DNA from: an uncultured Clostridium sp.
GTDB taxonomy: Bacteria > Bacillota > Clostridia > TANB77 > CAG-508
Assembly (NCBI GenBank): GCA_900556455.1
Contig: USOV01000014.1
Coordinates: 1-22,717, forward strand
Reading direction: 5' to 3'
Length of the DNA stretch: 22,717 nucleotides
How positions within the stretch are numbered: the stretch's first letter is position 1; every line of letters starts with the position of its first letter. The notes under the pieces are model-generated. The model saw nothing but the letters and a program-made list of their open reading frames with translations. It was not told the origin of the DNA and did no database searches. Of this stretch, positions 8,919 through 16,838 are shown piece by piece. The position numbers and the translations under genes were made by a program.

Positions 8919-11900
8919 TTATTCTTCAAATGAATCGTCATCATTTTCTAGGTTATCTTCTGCAAGTTCATTGTCAAATATATCGCTATCGTCTTCATCA
9001 TCTAAAAGAATTTCATCTTCTATAAAGTCATTACTTAATTCTTCGTCATCTACTACTGCTTCTTCTGGCTTTGGAAGCACATCTCTATCTTCTAAATTAA
9101 AGTCTATTCCTTCTTCAATATTTTCTTTAAGTTCTAGTTCTTCGTTATCTTTAGAATATAAACGAACATCTAGTCCTAAGCTTTGTAGCTCTTTTATTAA
9201 TACTTTAAAGCTTTCTGGTACCCCTGGTTCTGGAACATTGTCACCTTTAACAATTGCTTCATAAGTTTTTACTCTACCTACAACGTCATCTGATTTGATA
9301 GTTAAGATTTCTTGTAATGTGTATGCAGCTCCATATGCTTCTAGAGCCCAAACTTCCATTTCACCAAATCTTTGTCCACCAAATTGAGCTTTACCTCCAA
9401 GAGGTTGTTGTGTTACTAATGAGTAAGGTCCTGTAGAACGAGCATGTATTTTATCATCAACTAAGTGGTGAAGTTTTAACATATACATTACACCAACTGT
9501 AATTGGTTTATCAAATGGTTCACCTGTTCTACCATCATATAAAATTGTTTTTCCATCTTCAGATAATCCAGATTCTTTTAATAATTCTTCAATATCTTCT
9601 TCTGATGCACCGTCAAATACTGGTGTTGCAACTTTTAATCCAAGTAATCTTGCAGCTGCTCCTAAATGTACCTCTAAAACTTGCCCTAAGTTCATACGAG
9701 ATGGCACACCTAATGGGTTTAATACAACATCTACTGGAGTTCCATCTGGCATAAATGGCATATCTTCAACTGGTAATATTCTTGAAACAACACCTTTGTT
9801 TCCGTGACGTCCAGCCATTTTATCTCCAACAGAAATCTTTCTTTTTTGAGCTATATAAACTCTTATTACTTCATTTACTCCAGGTCCAAGTTCCTCTGAA
9901 TTTTCTCTTGTATAGATTTTAACATCAACTATTGTTCCTGCTTCTCCATGTGGTACTCTTAAAGATGTATCACGTACTTCTCTTGCTTTTTCACCAAATA
10001 TAGCACGTAGTAATCTTTCTTCTGCAGTAAGTTCTGTTTCTCCTTTTGGAGTAACTTTTCCAACTAGGATATCTCCTGGTCTTACTTCTGCACCAATTCT
10101 TACAATTCCTCTTTCATCAAGATCTTTTAAGCTATCTTCACCTACATTTGGAATATCTCTAGTTATCTCTTCTGCACCAAGTTTTGTATCACGGCATTCA
10201 CAATCGTATTCCTCAATATGTATAGATGTGTAAACATCTTCTTTTACTAATCTTTCACTTAATAATATAGCATCCTCGTAGTTGTAACCTTCCCAAGTTG
10301 TAAATGCAATAAGTACGTTTTTACCTAATGCCATTTCTCCGTTTTGTGTTGAAGGTCCATCTGCAATAACATCTCCAGCTTTAACTTTTTCACCTTTTAC
10401 AACTATTGGTTTTTGGTTGATACATGTTCCTCCATTTGTTCTTTTAAATTTACGTAATCTATATGTATCTAAACCTGCTTTTGTTTTTATTGTGATGTCA
10501 TCTCCTGTTACTTTTTCAACAACACCATCATGTTCTGCTAAAACTGTTATTCCACAGTCTTTTGCAGCTCTGTATTCAATACCTGTTCCAACTATTGGTG
10601 AATCTGTAATCATAAGTGGAACTGCTTGACGTTGCATGTTTGCACCCATTAATGCACGGTTTGCGTCATCATGCTCTAAGAAAGGTATCATTGCTGCTGC
10701 AACTGAAACTAATTGTTTTGGAGAAACGTCAACATAGTCTACTTTATCTGCTTCAACTTCAATTATTTCGTCTAAATATCTTACTTTTATTTTTTTGTTT
10801 ACAAATTTTCCATCTTTATCAAGTGGTTCTGATGCTTGAGCTATAATGTGCCCATCTTCTTCGTCTGCTGTCATATATACAACTTCATCTGTTACTTTAT
10901 GTGTTTCTGGATCTACTCTTCTATATGGTGTTTCAACAAATCCATATTCATTTATAATTGCAAATGTTGAAAGTGCTGAAATAAGTCCTATGTTTGGTCC
11001 TTCTGGAGATTCTATTGGGCATAATCTTCCATAGTGAGTATAGTGAACGTCACGTACTTCAAATCCTGCTCTATCTCTTGAAAGTCCTCCTGGTCCTAAT
11101 GCAGAAATTCTTCTTTTATGTGTTAATTCTGAAAGTGGGTTTGTTTGATCCATAAATTGTGATAATTGAGAACTTCCAAAGAATTCTCTAATTGCTGATG
11201 TGATTGGTTTTGTGTTTATTAATGTTTGTGGTGTAATTACGTCTAAATCTTGGATTGTCATTCTTTCTCTTACAACTCTTTCTAGTCTTGTTAAACCAAT
11301 TCTGAATTGGTTTTGTAGTAATTCACCAACACATCTAATACGTCTGTTTCCTAAATGGTCAATATCATCCACATTTCCTAAATCATATTGTAAATTCAAT
11401 AAATAATTTATTGATGAGATAATATCTTCTGTTACAATATGTTTTGGAACTAATTCTTCCATTCTTTCTTCAATTACTTTTTCTAGGTCTTTTTTATCTG
11501 TATTTTCTAGTATGTTTTTCAATACTTCGTAATTTACTTGTTCTTTTACTTGTAAGTTTTTAAGTTCTACAAATTCATGAATATCAACAGTTCCATTACC
11601 TATAATTTTTACTTTCTTTTCATTTACTTTAATCCCTACAACATTTATTCCAGAATTTTGGATATCTTTTGCAACTTCTGGTGTTATAACATTATCTGCT
11701 TCTACAAAAACTTCTCCTGTTTCTGCATTTATAATGTCGTTAAATGCCACTTTGTTTGCTATTCTTGAAGCTAAACTTAATTTTTTATTAAATTTGTATC
11801 TTCCAACTTTTGCTAAGTCATATCTTCTTGGATCAAAGAATAAATTGTTAAATAAATTTCTTGCTGCATCTACTGTTGGTAATTCTCCTGGTCTTAATTT

Positions 11901-12611
11901 TTTGTATATTTCTACAATTGCTTCATCTGCTGTTTTTACAGTATCTTTCGCTATTGTAGAAAGTATTTTTTCATCTTCTCCAAATAAATCTATTATTTGT
12001 TCATCAGATACTAGTCCTATTGCTCTAAGTAATGTTGTAACAGGTAATTTTCTTGTTCTATCTATTCTTACATAGAAAACATCGTTTGCATCTGTTTCAT
12101 ATTCAAGCCATGCTCCACGAATTGGCATAACTGTTGCTTTATATAGTTTTTTACCTGTTTTATCATAATCAGATTCATAGTAACAACCTGGTGATCTAAC
12201 AAGCTGACTTACAACAACTCTTTCTGCACCATTTATGATAAATGTTCCACTATCTGTCATAAGTGGGAAATCACCTAAGTAAATTTCCTGCTCTTTTATT
12301 TCTCCTGTTTCACGGTTTATTAATCTTACTTTTACATGTAATCTTGTTGAATATGTAGCATCTCTTTCTTTTGCTTCTTCTAATGAGTATTTTGTTTCTT
12401 CTTCCATATAATAGTCGAAAAACTCTAACACTAAATTTCCTGTGTAATCAACAATTGGCGAAATATCTCTTAATACTTCTCCTAATCCTTCCTTAACAAA
12501 CCAATCATAAGAATCTTTTTGTACTTGAATTAAATTTGGTATATCTATGAAGTCCCCTATTCTTGCAAAGGTTTTTCTCTTTGCTTTTCCAATGTCCATG
12601 TCTGTTAACAA
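8919..12611 (-). CDS. rpoB: DNA-directed RNA polymerase beta subunit
   Basis: Main catalytic partner of RpoC in RNA polymerase. The rifampicin-binding cluster (GSSQLSQFMDQTNPLSELTH, near residue 480) has the wild-type sensitive residues. The C-terminal signature KAQFGGQRFGEMEVWALEA is intact. 1230 residues with an acidic C-terminal extension of about 60 residues rich in Asp/Glu, beyond the usual end near LGLDVRLY. The likely start is a TTG at 12611, with GGGAG about ten bases upstream; an in-frame ATG at 12599 is a possible but less well-spaced start. There is no in-frame CGG codon in 3.7 kb. It is transcribed from a promoter at 12949-12978 through a leader of about 330 nt that contains a three-way-junction element. 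Confidence 0.98.
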   Translation of the reverse strand: MLTDMDIGKAKRKTFARIGDFIDIPNLIQVQKDSYDWFVKEGLGEVLRDISPIVDYTGNLVLEFFDYYMEEETKYSLEEAKERDATYSTRLHVKVRLINRETGEIKEQEIYLGDFPLMTDSGTFIINGAERVVVSQLVRSPGCYYESDYDKTGKKLYKATVMPIRGAWLEYETDANDVFYVRIDRTRKLPVTTLLRAIGLVSDEQIIDLFGEDEKILSTIAKDTVKTADEAIVEIYKKLRPGELPTVDAARNLFNNLFFDPRRYDLAKVGRYKFNKKLSLASRIANKVAFNDIINAETGEVFVEADNVITPEVAKDIQNSGINVVGIKVNEKKVKIIGNGTVDIHEFVELKNLQVKEQVNYEVLKNILENTDKKDLEKVIEERMEELVPKHIVTEDIISSINYLLNLQYDLGNVDDIDHLGNRRIRCVGELLQNQFRIGLTRLERVVRERMTIQDLDVITPQTLINTKPITSAIREFFGSSQLSQFMDQTNPLSELTHKRRISALGPGGLSRDRAGFEVRDVHYTHYGRLCPIESPEGPNIGLISALSTFAIINEYGFVETPYRRVDPETHKVTDEVVYMTADEEDGHIIAQASEPLDKDGKFVNKKIKVRYLDEIIEVEADKVDYVDVSPKQLVSVAAAMIPFLEHDDANRALMGANMQRQAVPLMITDSPIVGTGIEYRAAKDCGITVLAEHDGVVEKVTGDDITIKTKAGLDTYRLRKFKRTNGGTCINQKPIVVKGEKVKAGDVIADGPSTQNGEMALGKNVLIAFTTWEGYNYEDAILLSERLVKEDVYTSIHIEEYDCECRDTKLGAEEITRDIPNVGEDSLKDLDERGIVRIGAEVRPGDILVGKVTPKGETELTAEERLLRAIFGEKAREVRDTSLRVPHGEAGTIVDVKIYTRENSEELGPGVNEVIRVYIAQKRKISVGDKMAGRHGNKGVVSRILPVEDMPFMPDGTPVDVVLNPLGVPSRMNLGQVLEVHLGAAARLLGLKVATPVFDGASEEDIEELLKESGLSEDGKTILYDGRTGEPFDKPITVGVMYMLKLHHLVDDKIHARSTGPYSLVTQQPLGGKAQFGGQRFGEMEVWALEAYGAAYTLQEILTIKSDDVVGRVKTYEAIVKGDNVPEPGVPESFKVLIKELQSLGLDVRLYSKDNEELELKENIEEGIDFNLEDRDVLPKPEEAVVDDEELSNDFIEDEILLDDEDDSDIFDNELAEDNLENDDDSFEE

Positions 12612-12784
12612 AATAAATCAACTCCCTATATTTTTTTGAGCAGGATATATTGTTTTTAAAGAAAGTCCCTCTTAAAAATAAAATGTTTTATTTACTTGCA
12701 AAACTGCGCTGCCCTAAGCAATTTTGTTTTCAATAGTCTTAGATTAAATTTAATTCCTCTTCCTTTAAATTAATAACATAACAA

Positions 12785-12842
12785 AAAAGTGTAGTTAGAT
12801 TTATCATCTAATTAAACATAATTTTTATGTTTCTACACTTTT
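12785..12842 (-). promoter_or_regulatory. Perfect three-way-junction element in the rpoB leader
   Basis: Three perfect nested stems. P1 pairs AAAAGTGTAG (12785-12794) with CTACACTTTT (12833-12842), 10 bp. P2 pairs TTAGAT (12795-12800) with ATCTAA (12806-12811), 6 bp. P3 pairs AAACATA (12814-12820) with TATGTTT (12826-12832), 7 bp. Only two bases at the junction are unpaired. On the minus strand, stem P1 runs into six T residues, as at an intrinsic terminator. It could terminate the upstream gene, attenuate rpoB, or be a mobile palindromic element. Confidence 0.7.
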
Positions 12843-12948
12843 ATTAATTTTAATTTATTAAAATCTTGTTATCTTCTATTTTAATCACCATCTAATATAA
12901 TATTATTTTATGTGCACTTTTTAACAAAAACGCAAAATGTGCTTTATA

Positions 12949-12978
12949 ATAATACCATACACCCCTAAGGCTTGTCAA
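12949..12978 (-). promoter_or_regulatory. Promoter of rpoB
   Basis: On the minus strand TTGACA (12973-12978), an 18-base spacer and TATTAT (12949-12954). It lies directly after the stop codon of the upstream gene and would give an rpoB leader of about 330 nt. Confidence 0.75.
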
Positions 12979-12996
12979 TACTTTGGTGAAAAAATT

Positions 12997-14772
12997 TTAT
13001 TCTACAGTCGCATCTAAGAAATATTCTATTGTGTCCATAGATATATTTCCGCCTTCTGTTTCTACTTCTACTACATAACAATATTCATCATCTAATTTAT
13101 ATGCAAAATATAAATCTACATATGTTCCATAATCATCCTCATATGTTATTGTTCTCAATTTATACTCTTTACCATTTACTGTATATGTTTTTGTTTCACT
13201 TATTTTTTGGTTTTTATATAAACTAGATGTTAGATTATATTCTTTTTCTAAATCTTTTGTATAATCATCTACTGTATCATAGTCTATAGATACAGTTATT
13301 GTATTATAGTTGTCATCTCGATATGTTTTCATTTCTTCCGAGTTATAAGTAGATGCCTCAAAATTATCTGGTACAGTATATTTTACAATATAGCCATCAT
13401 ATGTAACTTCTGGTTTGTCACTTCCAGTTACACTATTACCTTCTAATAGTCCACTTTGTTCTATAAATTTGTATAGTACTGAATTCTGTAAATTTGTAAC
13501 AAGTGTTTCTTGATCTTTTTCATTTAATTCATTAATTATTACTGCATTTCCAACATCTACTTTTTGCACTTCTACCCCATATGTAAAATCATATGCACAG
13601 TTTAAGTTTATTTTTCCAAGTTCTGATTCTTCTGCTGTAAGTATTAAATTTCCTTTATAATTTTTTCCATTTTTTACTACATTTCCTGAAGCAATTACTT
13701 TTAATCCTTCAATTTCAGTAGATGCTTCAAAAGTAGTTTGATCTTTTTGTGTTTCATAATTACATATTATAACAAAATCTTCTTCCTGGGCTGTAACTGT
13801 AATCTTAGCTGTTCCTTTATTTTTATTTTCTTTTTTATCCTCAGCTTTTATTTTTACAAGTTCTATTTTTTCTCCATCATATTGCTCATATAATGTAACT
13901 TCATAATTTTGTTCTTCCATACTAGCTATTATACCTGAAACTACATCTTCTCCATCTTTTAGTTCAATAGAAAAACCTGTAAATTTATTTAATAATCCTT
14001 TTGTGTGAATTGAAATTACAGCACTATAGTCTTCATCATATTCTGTATCTTCAAGTTCTATAATAATGTTATTGATACCCTCTATAATGTCTTCTTTGCA
14101 ATCTCCAAGTGAACTATTAAATTTTTCATTTTGTTTTAAATTTTCTAAAAGTTCTTTGCATAGTGCAAAAAATTGTTGTTGGGTTAAACTTAATGTTGAT
14201 ATTTTTACTTTTCCATTTTTATTTTGTGTAAATTCTTTTTGTGAAATTGTTTTAATTACCTCTTCTTCTACAGCTTCCATTAAGGCCTTTTGGTCTAATG
14301 TAGCTATTTTTCCAGAAGTTTCTGTAAGGTTTGAATCTCCCATATATTCTTGTGGAATTTCAAGATATTTATCTAGCCAGTCTGGCAAATATACATATCC
14401 TTTTTCATCTTGTAGAATAGCTGTAGCATTTAAAAGGTTTTTATTACTATATGTAACATTAAAGTTTTCATTGACTACCATATTAGATGTATCAACTTCC
14501 ATGTTTAGCCCAATATTTGCTTCTTTTAACATAGTATTTATTGCTTGTATTTCTTCATTATCTGATTCAATACTTGCAGTAATGTTCATTGTGCCCTTCA
14601 TTGTAGAATATTGTTCCTCACTAGTTTCAAATATTTCAAAAGCACTACTAATAGTTTTTTTGAATATTTTCTTTGGTGTGCCATTTATTTTTAAATATAC
14701 GACACCTGAAATTAGCATTAGTACAATTAGTATTATTGGTATTAAAATAAATAAGATTTTTTTATTTTTCAT
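12997..14772 (-). CDS. Membrane-anchored extracytoplasmic protein of unknown function
   Basis: Unrecognised 591-residue protein. An N-terminal lysine cluster (MKNKK) is followed by one strongly hydrophobic segment (about residues 5-26) without a lipobox cysteine, so it is most likely a single-pass protein with a large outer domain rich in Thr, Glu, Asn and beta-type sequence. I see no catalytic motif. The start at 14772 is chosen because AAGGAG lies eight bases before it; an ATG at 14793 is in frame but precedes that site. An extended -10 promoter at 14794-14821 drives it. It ends 18 bases before the rpoB -35 box. It might act in the cell envelope, given the transpeptidase upstream, but this is only positional inference. 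Confidence 0.75.
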   Translation of the reverse strand: MKNKKILFILIPIILIVLMLISGVVYLKINGTPKKIFKKTISSAFEIFETSEEQYSTMKGTMNITASIESDNEEIQAINTMLKEANIGLNMEVDTSNMVVNENFNVTYSNKNLLNATAILQDEKGYVYLPDWLDKYLEIPQEYMGDSNLTETSGKIATLDQKALMEAVEEEVIKTISQKEFTQNKNGKVKISTLSLTQQQFFALCKELLENLKQNEKFNSSLGDCKEDIIEGINNIIIELEDTEYDEDYSAVISIHTKGLLNKFTGFSIELKDGEDVVSGIIASMEEQNYEVTLYEQYDGEKIELVKIKAEDKKENKNKGTAKITVTAQEEDFVIICNYETQKDQTTFEASTEIEGLKVIASGNVVKNGKNYKGNLILTAEESELGKINLNCAYDFTYGVEVQKVDVGNAVIINELNEKDQETLVTNLQNSVLYKFIEQSGLLEGNSVTGSDKPEVTYDGYIVKYTVPDNFEASTYNSEEMKTYRDDNYNTITVSIDYDTVDDYTKDLEKEYNLTSSLYKNQKISETKTYTVNGKEYKLRTITYEDDYGTYVDLYFAYKLDDEYCYVVEVETEGGNISMDTIEYFLDATVE

Positions 14773-14793
14773 CAAATCACTCCTTTGTGTCAT

Positions 14794-14821
14794 ATTATAA
14801 CATATGATTTTGTGAGTGCAA
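14794..14821 (-). promoter_or_regulatory. Promoter of the membrane-anchored protein gene
   Basis: On the minus strand TTGCAC (14816-14821), a 16-base spacer ending TGT, then TATAAT (14794-14799): an extended -10 promoter. The TATAAT box lies about 21 bases before the ATG at 14772, so the leader is very short. Confidence 0.7.
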
Positions 14822-14839
14822 AGTAATTTTTATAAAAAA

Positions 14840-15552
14840 TTATTCCATTAAATAAAATCCCATATGTTTTTGTAATTCCACATCTATTGTTTTTCTTACA
14901 TACAACCTGTTTTCCTTGCAATATTTCTGTACTGCTTTTTCTGTTTCTGAACCAAATTTTCCGATTTGGTGTCCCTATGAAAAAGCCTAACTCTTTTAAT
15001 TTTTTTTGAATTTGTAACACATCTGAACCATACATTCCAGATTTAAGATCTCTAAATCCTGTTCCAAAGTCTCCATATGAGCCATTTGCGATTACAACTT
15101 TTGTTCCAACAGGTATGATGTTATATAGTTCTGCTACATCATCATTATTCATTCTTATACAACCATGTGAACTTGCCCATCCAACCGAATATAGATCCAA
15201 TGTTCCATGTATTCCGAATTTTCCCCAAGGGACGTTTAGTCCCATCCATCTTCCTCCGGAATCCTTCTCCCCATGTATCTTTTCCAACTATTTTCCAGGT
15301 TCCTATTGGAGATGGAGTTGACCATTTTCCTCCAGAGCATGGATATGTTTTTATTATTTTACTATTCTGAATTAAATAAAGCTTCGATTCTTCAACATCC
15401 ACTAATATTTCGTATTCGTCTTTTGGCGGACTTACAGATGTAATTATTGTTTTGTTCCTGTCCAAAAGCAAAAATATAGCAGACATTATGCCTGCTATAA
15501 CTATAATATATATGATTGTTTTTTTAATATTTTGTTTTTTTAATATAATCAT
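14840..15552 (-). CDS. L,D-transpeptidase (YkuD) with C-terminal peptidoglycan-binding domain; needs two +1 shifts
   Basis: Predicted to crosslink peptidoglycan or attach proteins through a catalytic cysteine. Read with two +1 shifts it gives a 236-residue protein: a membrane anchor (about 12-30), a YkuD domain (about 46-160) with HG (H115) and SHGCIRM (H129, C131, R133), and a C-terminal PG-binding repeat (about 170-236) with SDVLQIQKKLKELGFF and GKFGSETEKAVQKY. In the plain frame, translation from 15552 stops at 15145, before the SHGC motif is read. The first break is TTC-CGG-A (15255-15258) and the second AAT-CGG-A (14960-14963). Skipping C at each site restores the family sequence without adding a residue, and the restored frame ends at a TAA at 14840. 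No clear ribosome binding site precedes the ATG, so the exact start is uncertain. Confidence 0.87.
14960..14963 (-). other. +1 frameshift site CGGA in the L,D-transpeptidase, second
   Basis: Zero-frame codons are AAT CGG AAA. Reading AAT, skipping C, then GGA AAA TTT GGT gives N-GKFGSETEKAVQKY, the second half of a PG-binding repeat, and 40 residues to a proper stop. Without the shift the protein continues as unrelated sequence to 14790. Confidence 0.85.
15255..15258 (-). other. +1 frameshift site CGGA in the L,D-transpeptidase, first
   Basis: Zero-frame codons are TTC CGG AGG. Skipping C gives GEGF-GGRWMGLNVPWG, a typical YkuD segment, and leads into the catalytic motif. A purine-rich GGGGAGAAGGA lies directly upstream, which might act like the internal Shine-Dalgarno stimulator of prfB; the other three sites lack this. 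Confidence 0.88.
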
Positions 15553-15599
15553 AATTAATTATATTAAATTTGATATTAAATATTCATAAATAATAATTA

Positions 15600-15626
15600 G
15601 GGCAGACACTTGGTCTGCCCCCTACA
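15600..15626 (-). repeat. TGTAG-type hairpin repeat after rplS
   Basis: Perfect 8-bp inverted repeat GGGCAGAC (15600-15607) and GTCTGCCC (15613-15620) with a 5-base loop, preceded on the minus strand by TGTAGGG. It lies just after rplS and may end the operon transcript, but the following tract (TAATTATTATTT) is a weak U-run. It resembles 8863-8888 and, more loosely, 19633-19659. Confidence 0.65.
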
Positions 15627-15643
15627 AATAAATTAATAATATC

Positions 15644-16132
15644 TTATTCTTTTACTTCAGTTGTTGTTTCTTCTGTTACTGTATCTGTAACTTCTTCTAC
15701 AACTGGATTTTCTGTTTCAACTGCTGGTGCTTCTTCTGGAGCTTCTGTCATTTCTTCTTTTAAAACTATTTCTTTAGTTTCAATTCTTGCTCCTACTTGC
15801 TCTTTAGTTTTAGCAGATTTTCCAAGTTTGTTTCTTAAATAGAATAGTTTTGCTCTTCTTGCTTTACCAACTCTTACTACTTCTATTTTTTCTACTGTTG
15901 GAGAGTGAACTAAGAATGTTTTTTCTACACCAACACCATACGAAATTCTTCTTACTGTAAATGTTTGGTTAACTCCTCCACCTTGTACTTTTATTATTGT
16001 TCCTTCGAAAACTTGGATTCTTTCTCTGTTTCCTTCTTTAACTCTAACATGAACTTTTACTGTGTTTCCAACTTTTAATTCTGAGATTTTATTTTTCATT
16101 TGTTCATGTTCAATTGATTTAATGATATCCAT
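15644..16132 (-). CDS. rplS: 50S ribosomal protein L19, with acidic C-terminal extension
   Basis: L19 sits at the 30S-50S interface. The L19 core (about residues 1-115) is complete: KVGNTVKVHVRVKEGNRERI, FEGTIIKVQGGGVNQTFTVR and SYGVGVEKTFLVHSP, then the basic segment with KARRAKLFYLRNKLGKSAK. The 162-residue length exceeds the usual 115-120 residues because of a tail of about 45 residues rich in Glu, Thr, Val and Pro. The tail is in frame and of similar codon use, so it is a real extension. AAGGAGG lies nine bases before the ATG. It is the last gene of the ylxM-ffh operon. Confidence 0.97.
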   Translation of the reverse strand: MDIIKSIEHEQMKNKISELKVGNTVKVHVRVKEGNRERIQVFEGTIIKVQGGGVNQTFTVRRISYGVGVEKTFLVHSPTVEKIEVVRVGKARRAKLFYLRNKLGKSAKTKEQVGARIETKEIVLKEEMTEAPEEAPAVETENPVVEEVTDTVTEETTTEVKE

Positions 16133-16162
16133 CTATGATATCCTCCTTCCTTTTTCTAACTT

Positions 16163-16838
16163 CTAACTTCTATTTTCTAGAAGTAAATCTGGTCTTTTTT
16201 GTTTTGTTATTTCTATAGATTTTTGTTTTCTCCACTCTTCAATTTGTTTATGATTTCCGAGAGAGTAAAACTTCTGGTACTTTTTTATTTGAAAATATTT
16301 CTGGTCTTGTATATTGTGGATATTCTAAAAGTCCATTTGAAAAAGATTCTTCGATTGTAGATTCTTCGCTTAATACCCCATCAACATATCTACTAACAGA
16401 ATCTACTAAAACCATTGCTGGTAGTTCTCCTCCTGTTAATACATAATCTCCTATAGATATTTCTTCATCTACAATTTCATCTAAAACTCTTTGGTCAATT
16501 CCCTCATAGTGTCCGCATAGTAAAATTATATTTTCTTCTTTACTTAAAAGTTTTACTTTTTCCTGATTCAAAGTTTTTCCTTGTGGTGATAAATATATTG
16601 TTTTTGCATTGTTGGCATCTAGGCTTTTAAATGCATCATATACAACATCTGGTTTTATAACCATACCTGCTCCACCACCATATGGAGTGTCATCAACTTT
16701 TTTATGTTTGTCTTTTGAAAAATCCCTAATATTAATTATATTTATCTCTATTAGTTCTTTTTTACAAGCTCTGCCAATTATACTTTGCTTTAATGGCTCA
16801 AACATTTCTGGGAAAAGTGTTAGAATGTTTATTTTCAT
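16163..16838 (-). CDS. trmD: tRNA (guanine37-N1)-methyltransferase TrmD; needs one +1 shift
   Basis: Methylates N1 of G37 in tRNAs reading CNN codons, using SAM through a SPOUT knot, and so prevents +1 frameshifting. The knot motifs are visible: LLCGHYEGIDQRV (about 106-118) and SIGDYVLTGGELPAMVLVDS (about 128-147). In the plain frame the protein ends at 16248 with LLSRKS, inside the conserved LLSGNH motif. Skipping the C of the in-frame CGG (16257-16259) gives LLS-GNHKQIEEWRKQ and a normal C-terminus ending at TAG 16163: 224 residues in all. The stop falls 30 bases before rplS. The start overlaps the rimM stop (TAATG). It is notable that an enzyme that guards the reading frame itself needs a frameshift. 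Confidence 0.93.
16256..16259 (-). other. +1 frameshift site CGGA in trmD
   Basis: Zero-frame codons are CTC TCT CGG AAA TCA TAA, so without a shift translation stops three codons later. Skipping C gives TCT GGA AAT CAT, the conserved S-G-N-H of TrmD, and 31 further residues typical of the family. Confidence 0.92.

Larger units (their letters stand above)
12612..12996 (-). promoter_or_regulatory. Long rpoB leader region
   Basis: A 385-base gap without a gene. In the minus direction it holds a good promoter (12949-12978), a perfect three-way-junction element followed by a T-run (12785-12842), and about 170 bases of AT-rich sequence leading to a GGGAG site and the TTG start of rpoB. No genes for L10/L7/L12 lie upstream, so rpoB control is local here. 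Confidence 0.6.

Noticed and set aside
12785..12842. tRNA or T-box element
   Set aside because: There are three helices but no acceptor-arm or anticodon pattern, and no T-box sequence. The length and pairing do not match a tRNA.
14066..14800. Long plus-strand open frame
   Set aside because: It is the antisense shadow of the membrane-anchored protein gene, with no ribosome binding site and unlikely residue composition. The same holds for the plus-strand frames over prs, rpoB, ffh and the KKPE tract.
14790..15287. A separate gene starting at 15287 for the catalytic half of the transpeptidase
   Set aside because: It has no ribosome binding site, its first residues lie inside the YkuD domain, and its last 55 residues are out-of-frame sequence after the second CGG.
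16248..16838. A naturally short TrmD ending LLSRKS
   Set aside because: The next 31 codons in the +1 frame continue the family C-terminus (GNHKQIEEWRKQ), so the short form is not the true product.
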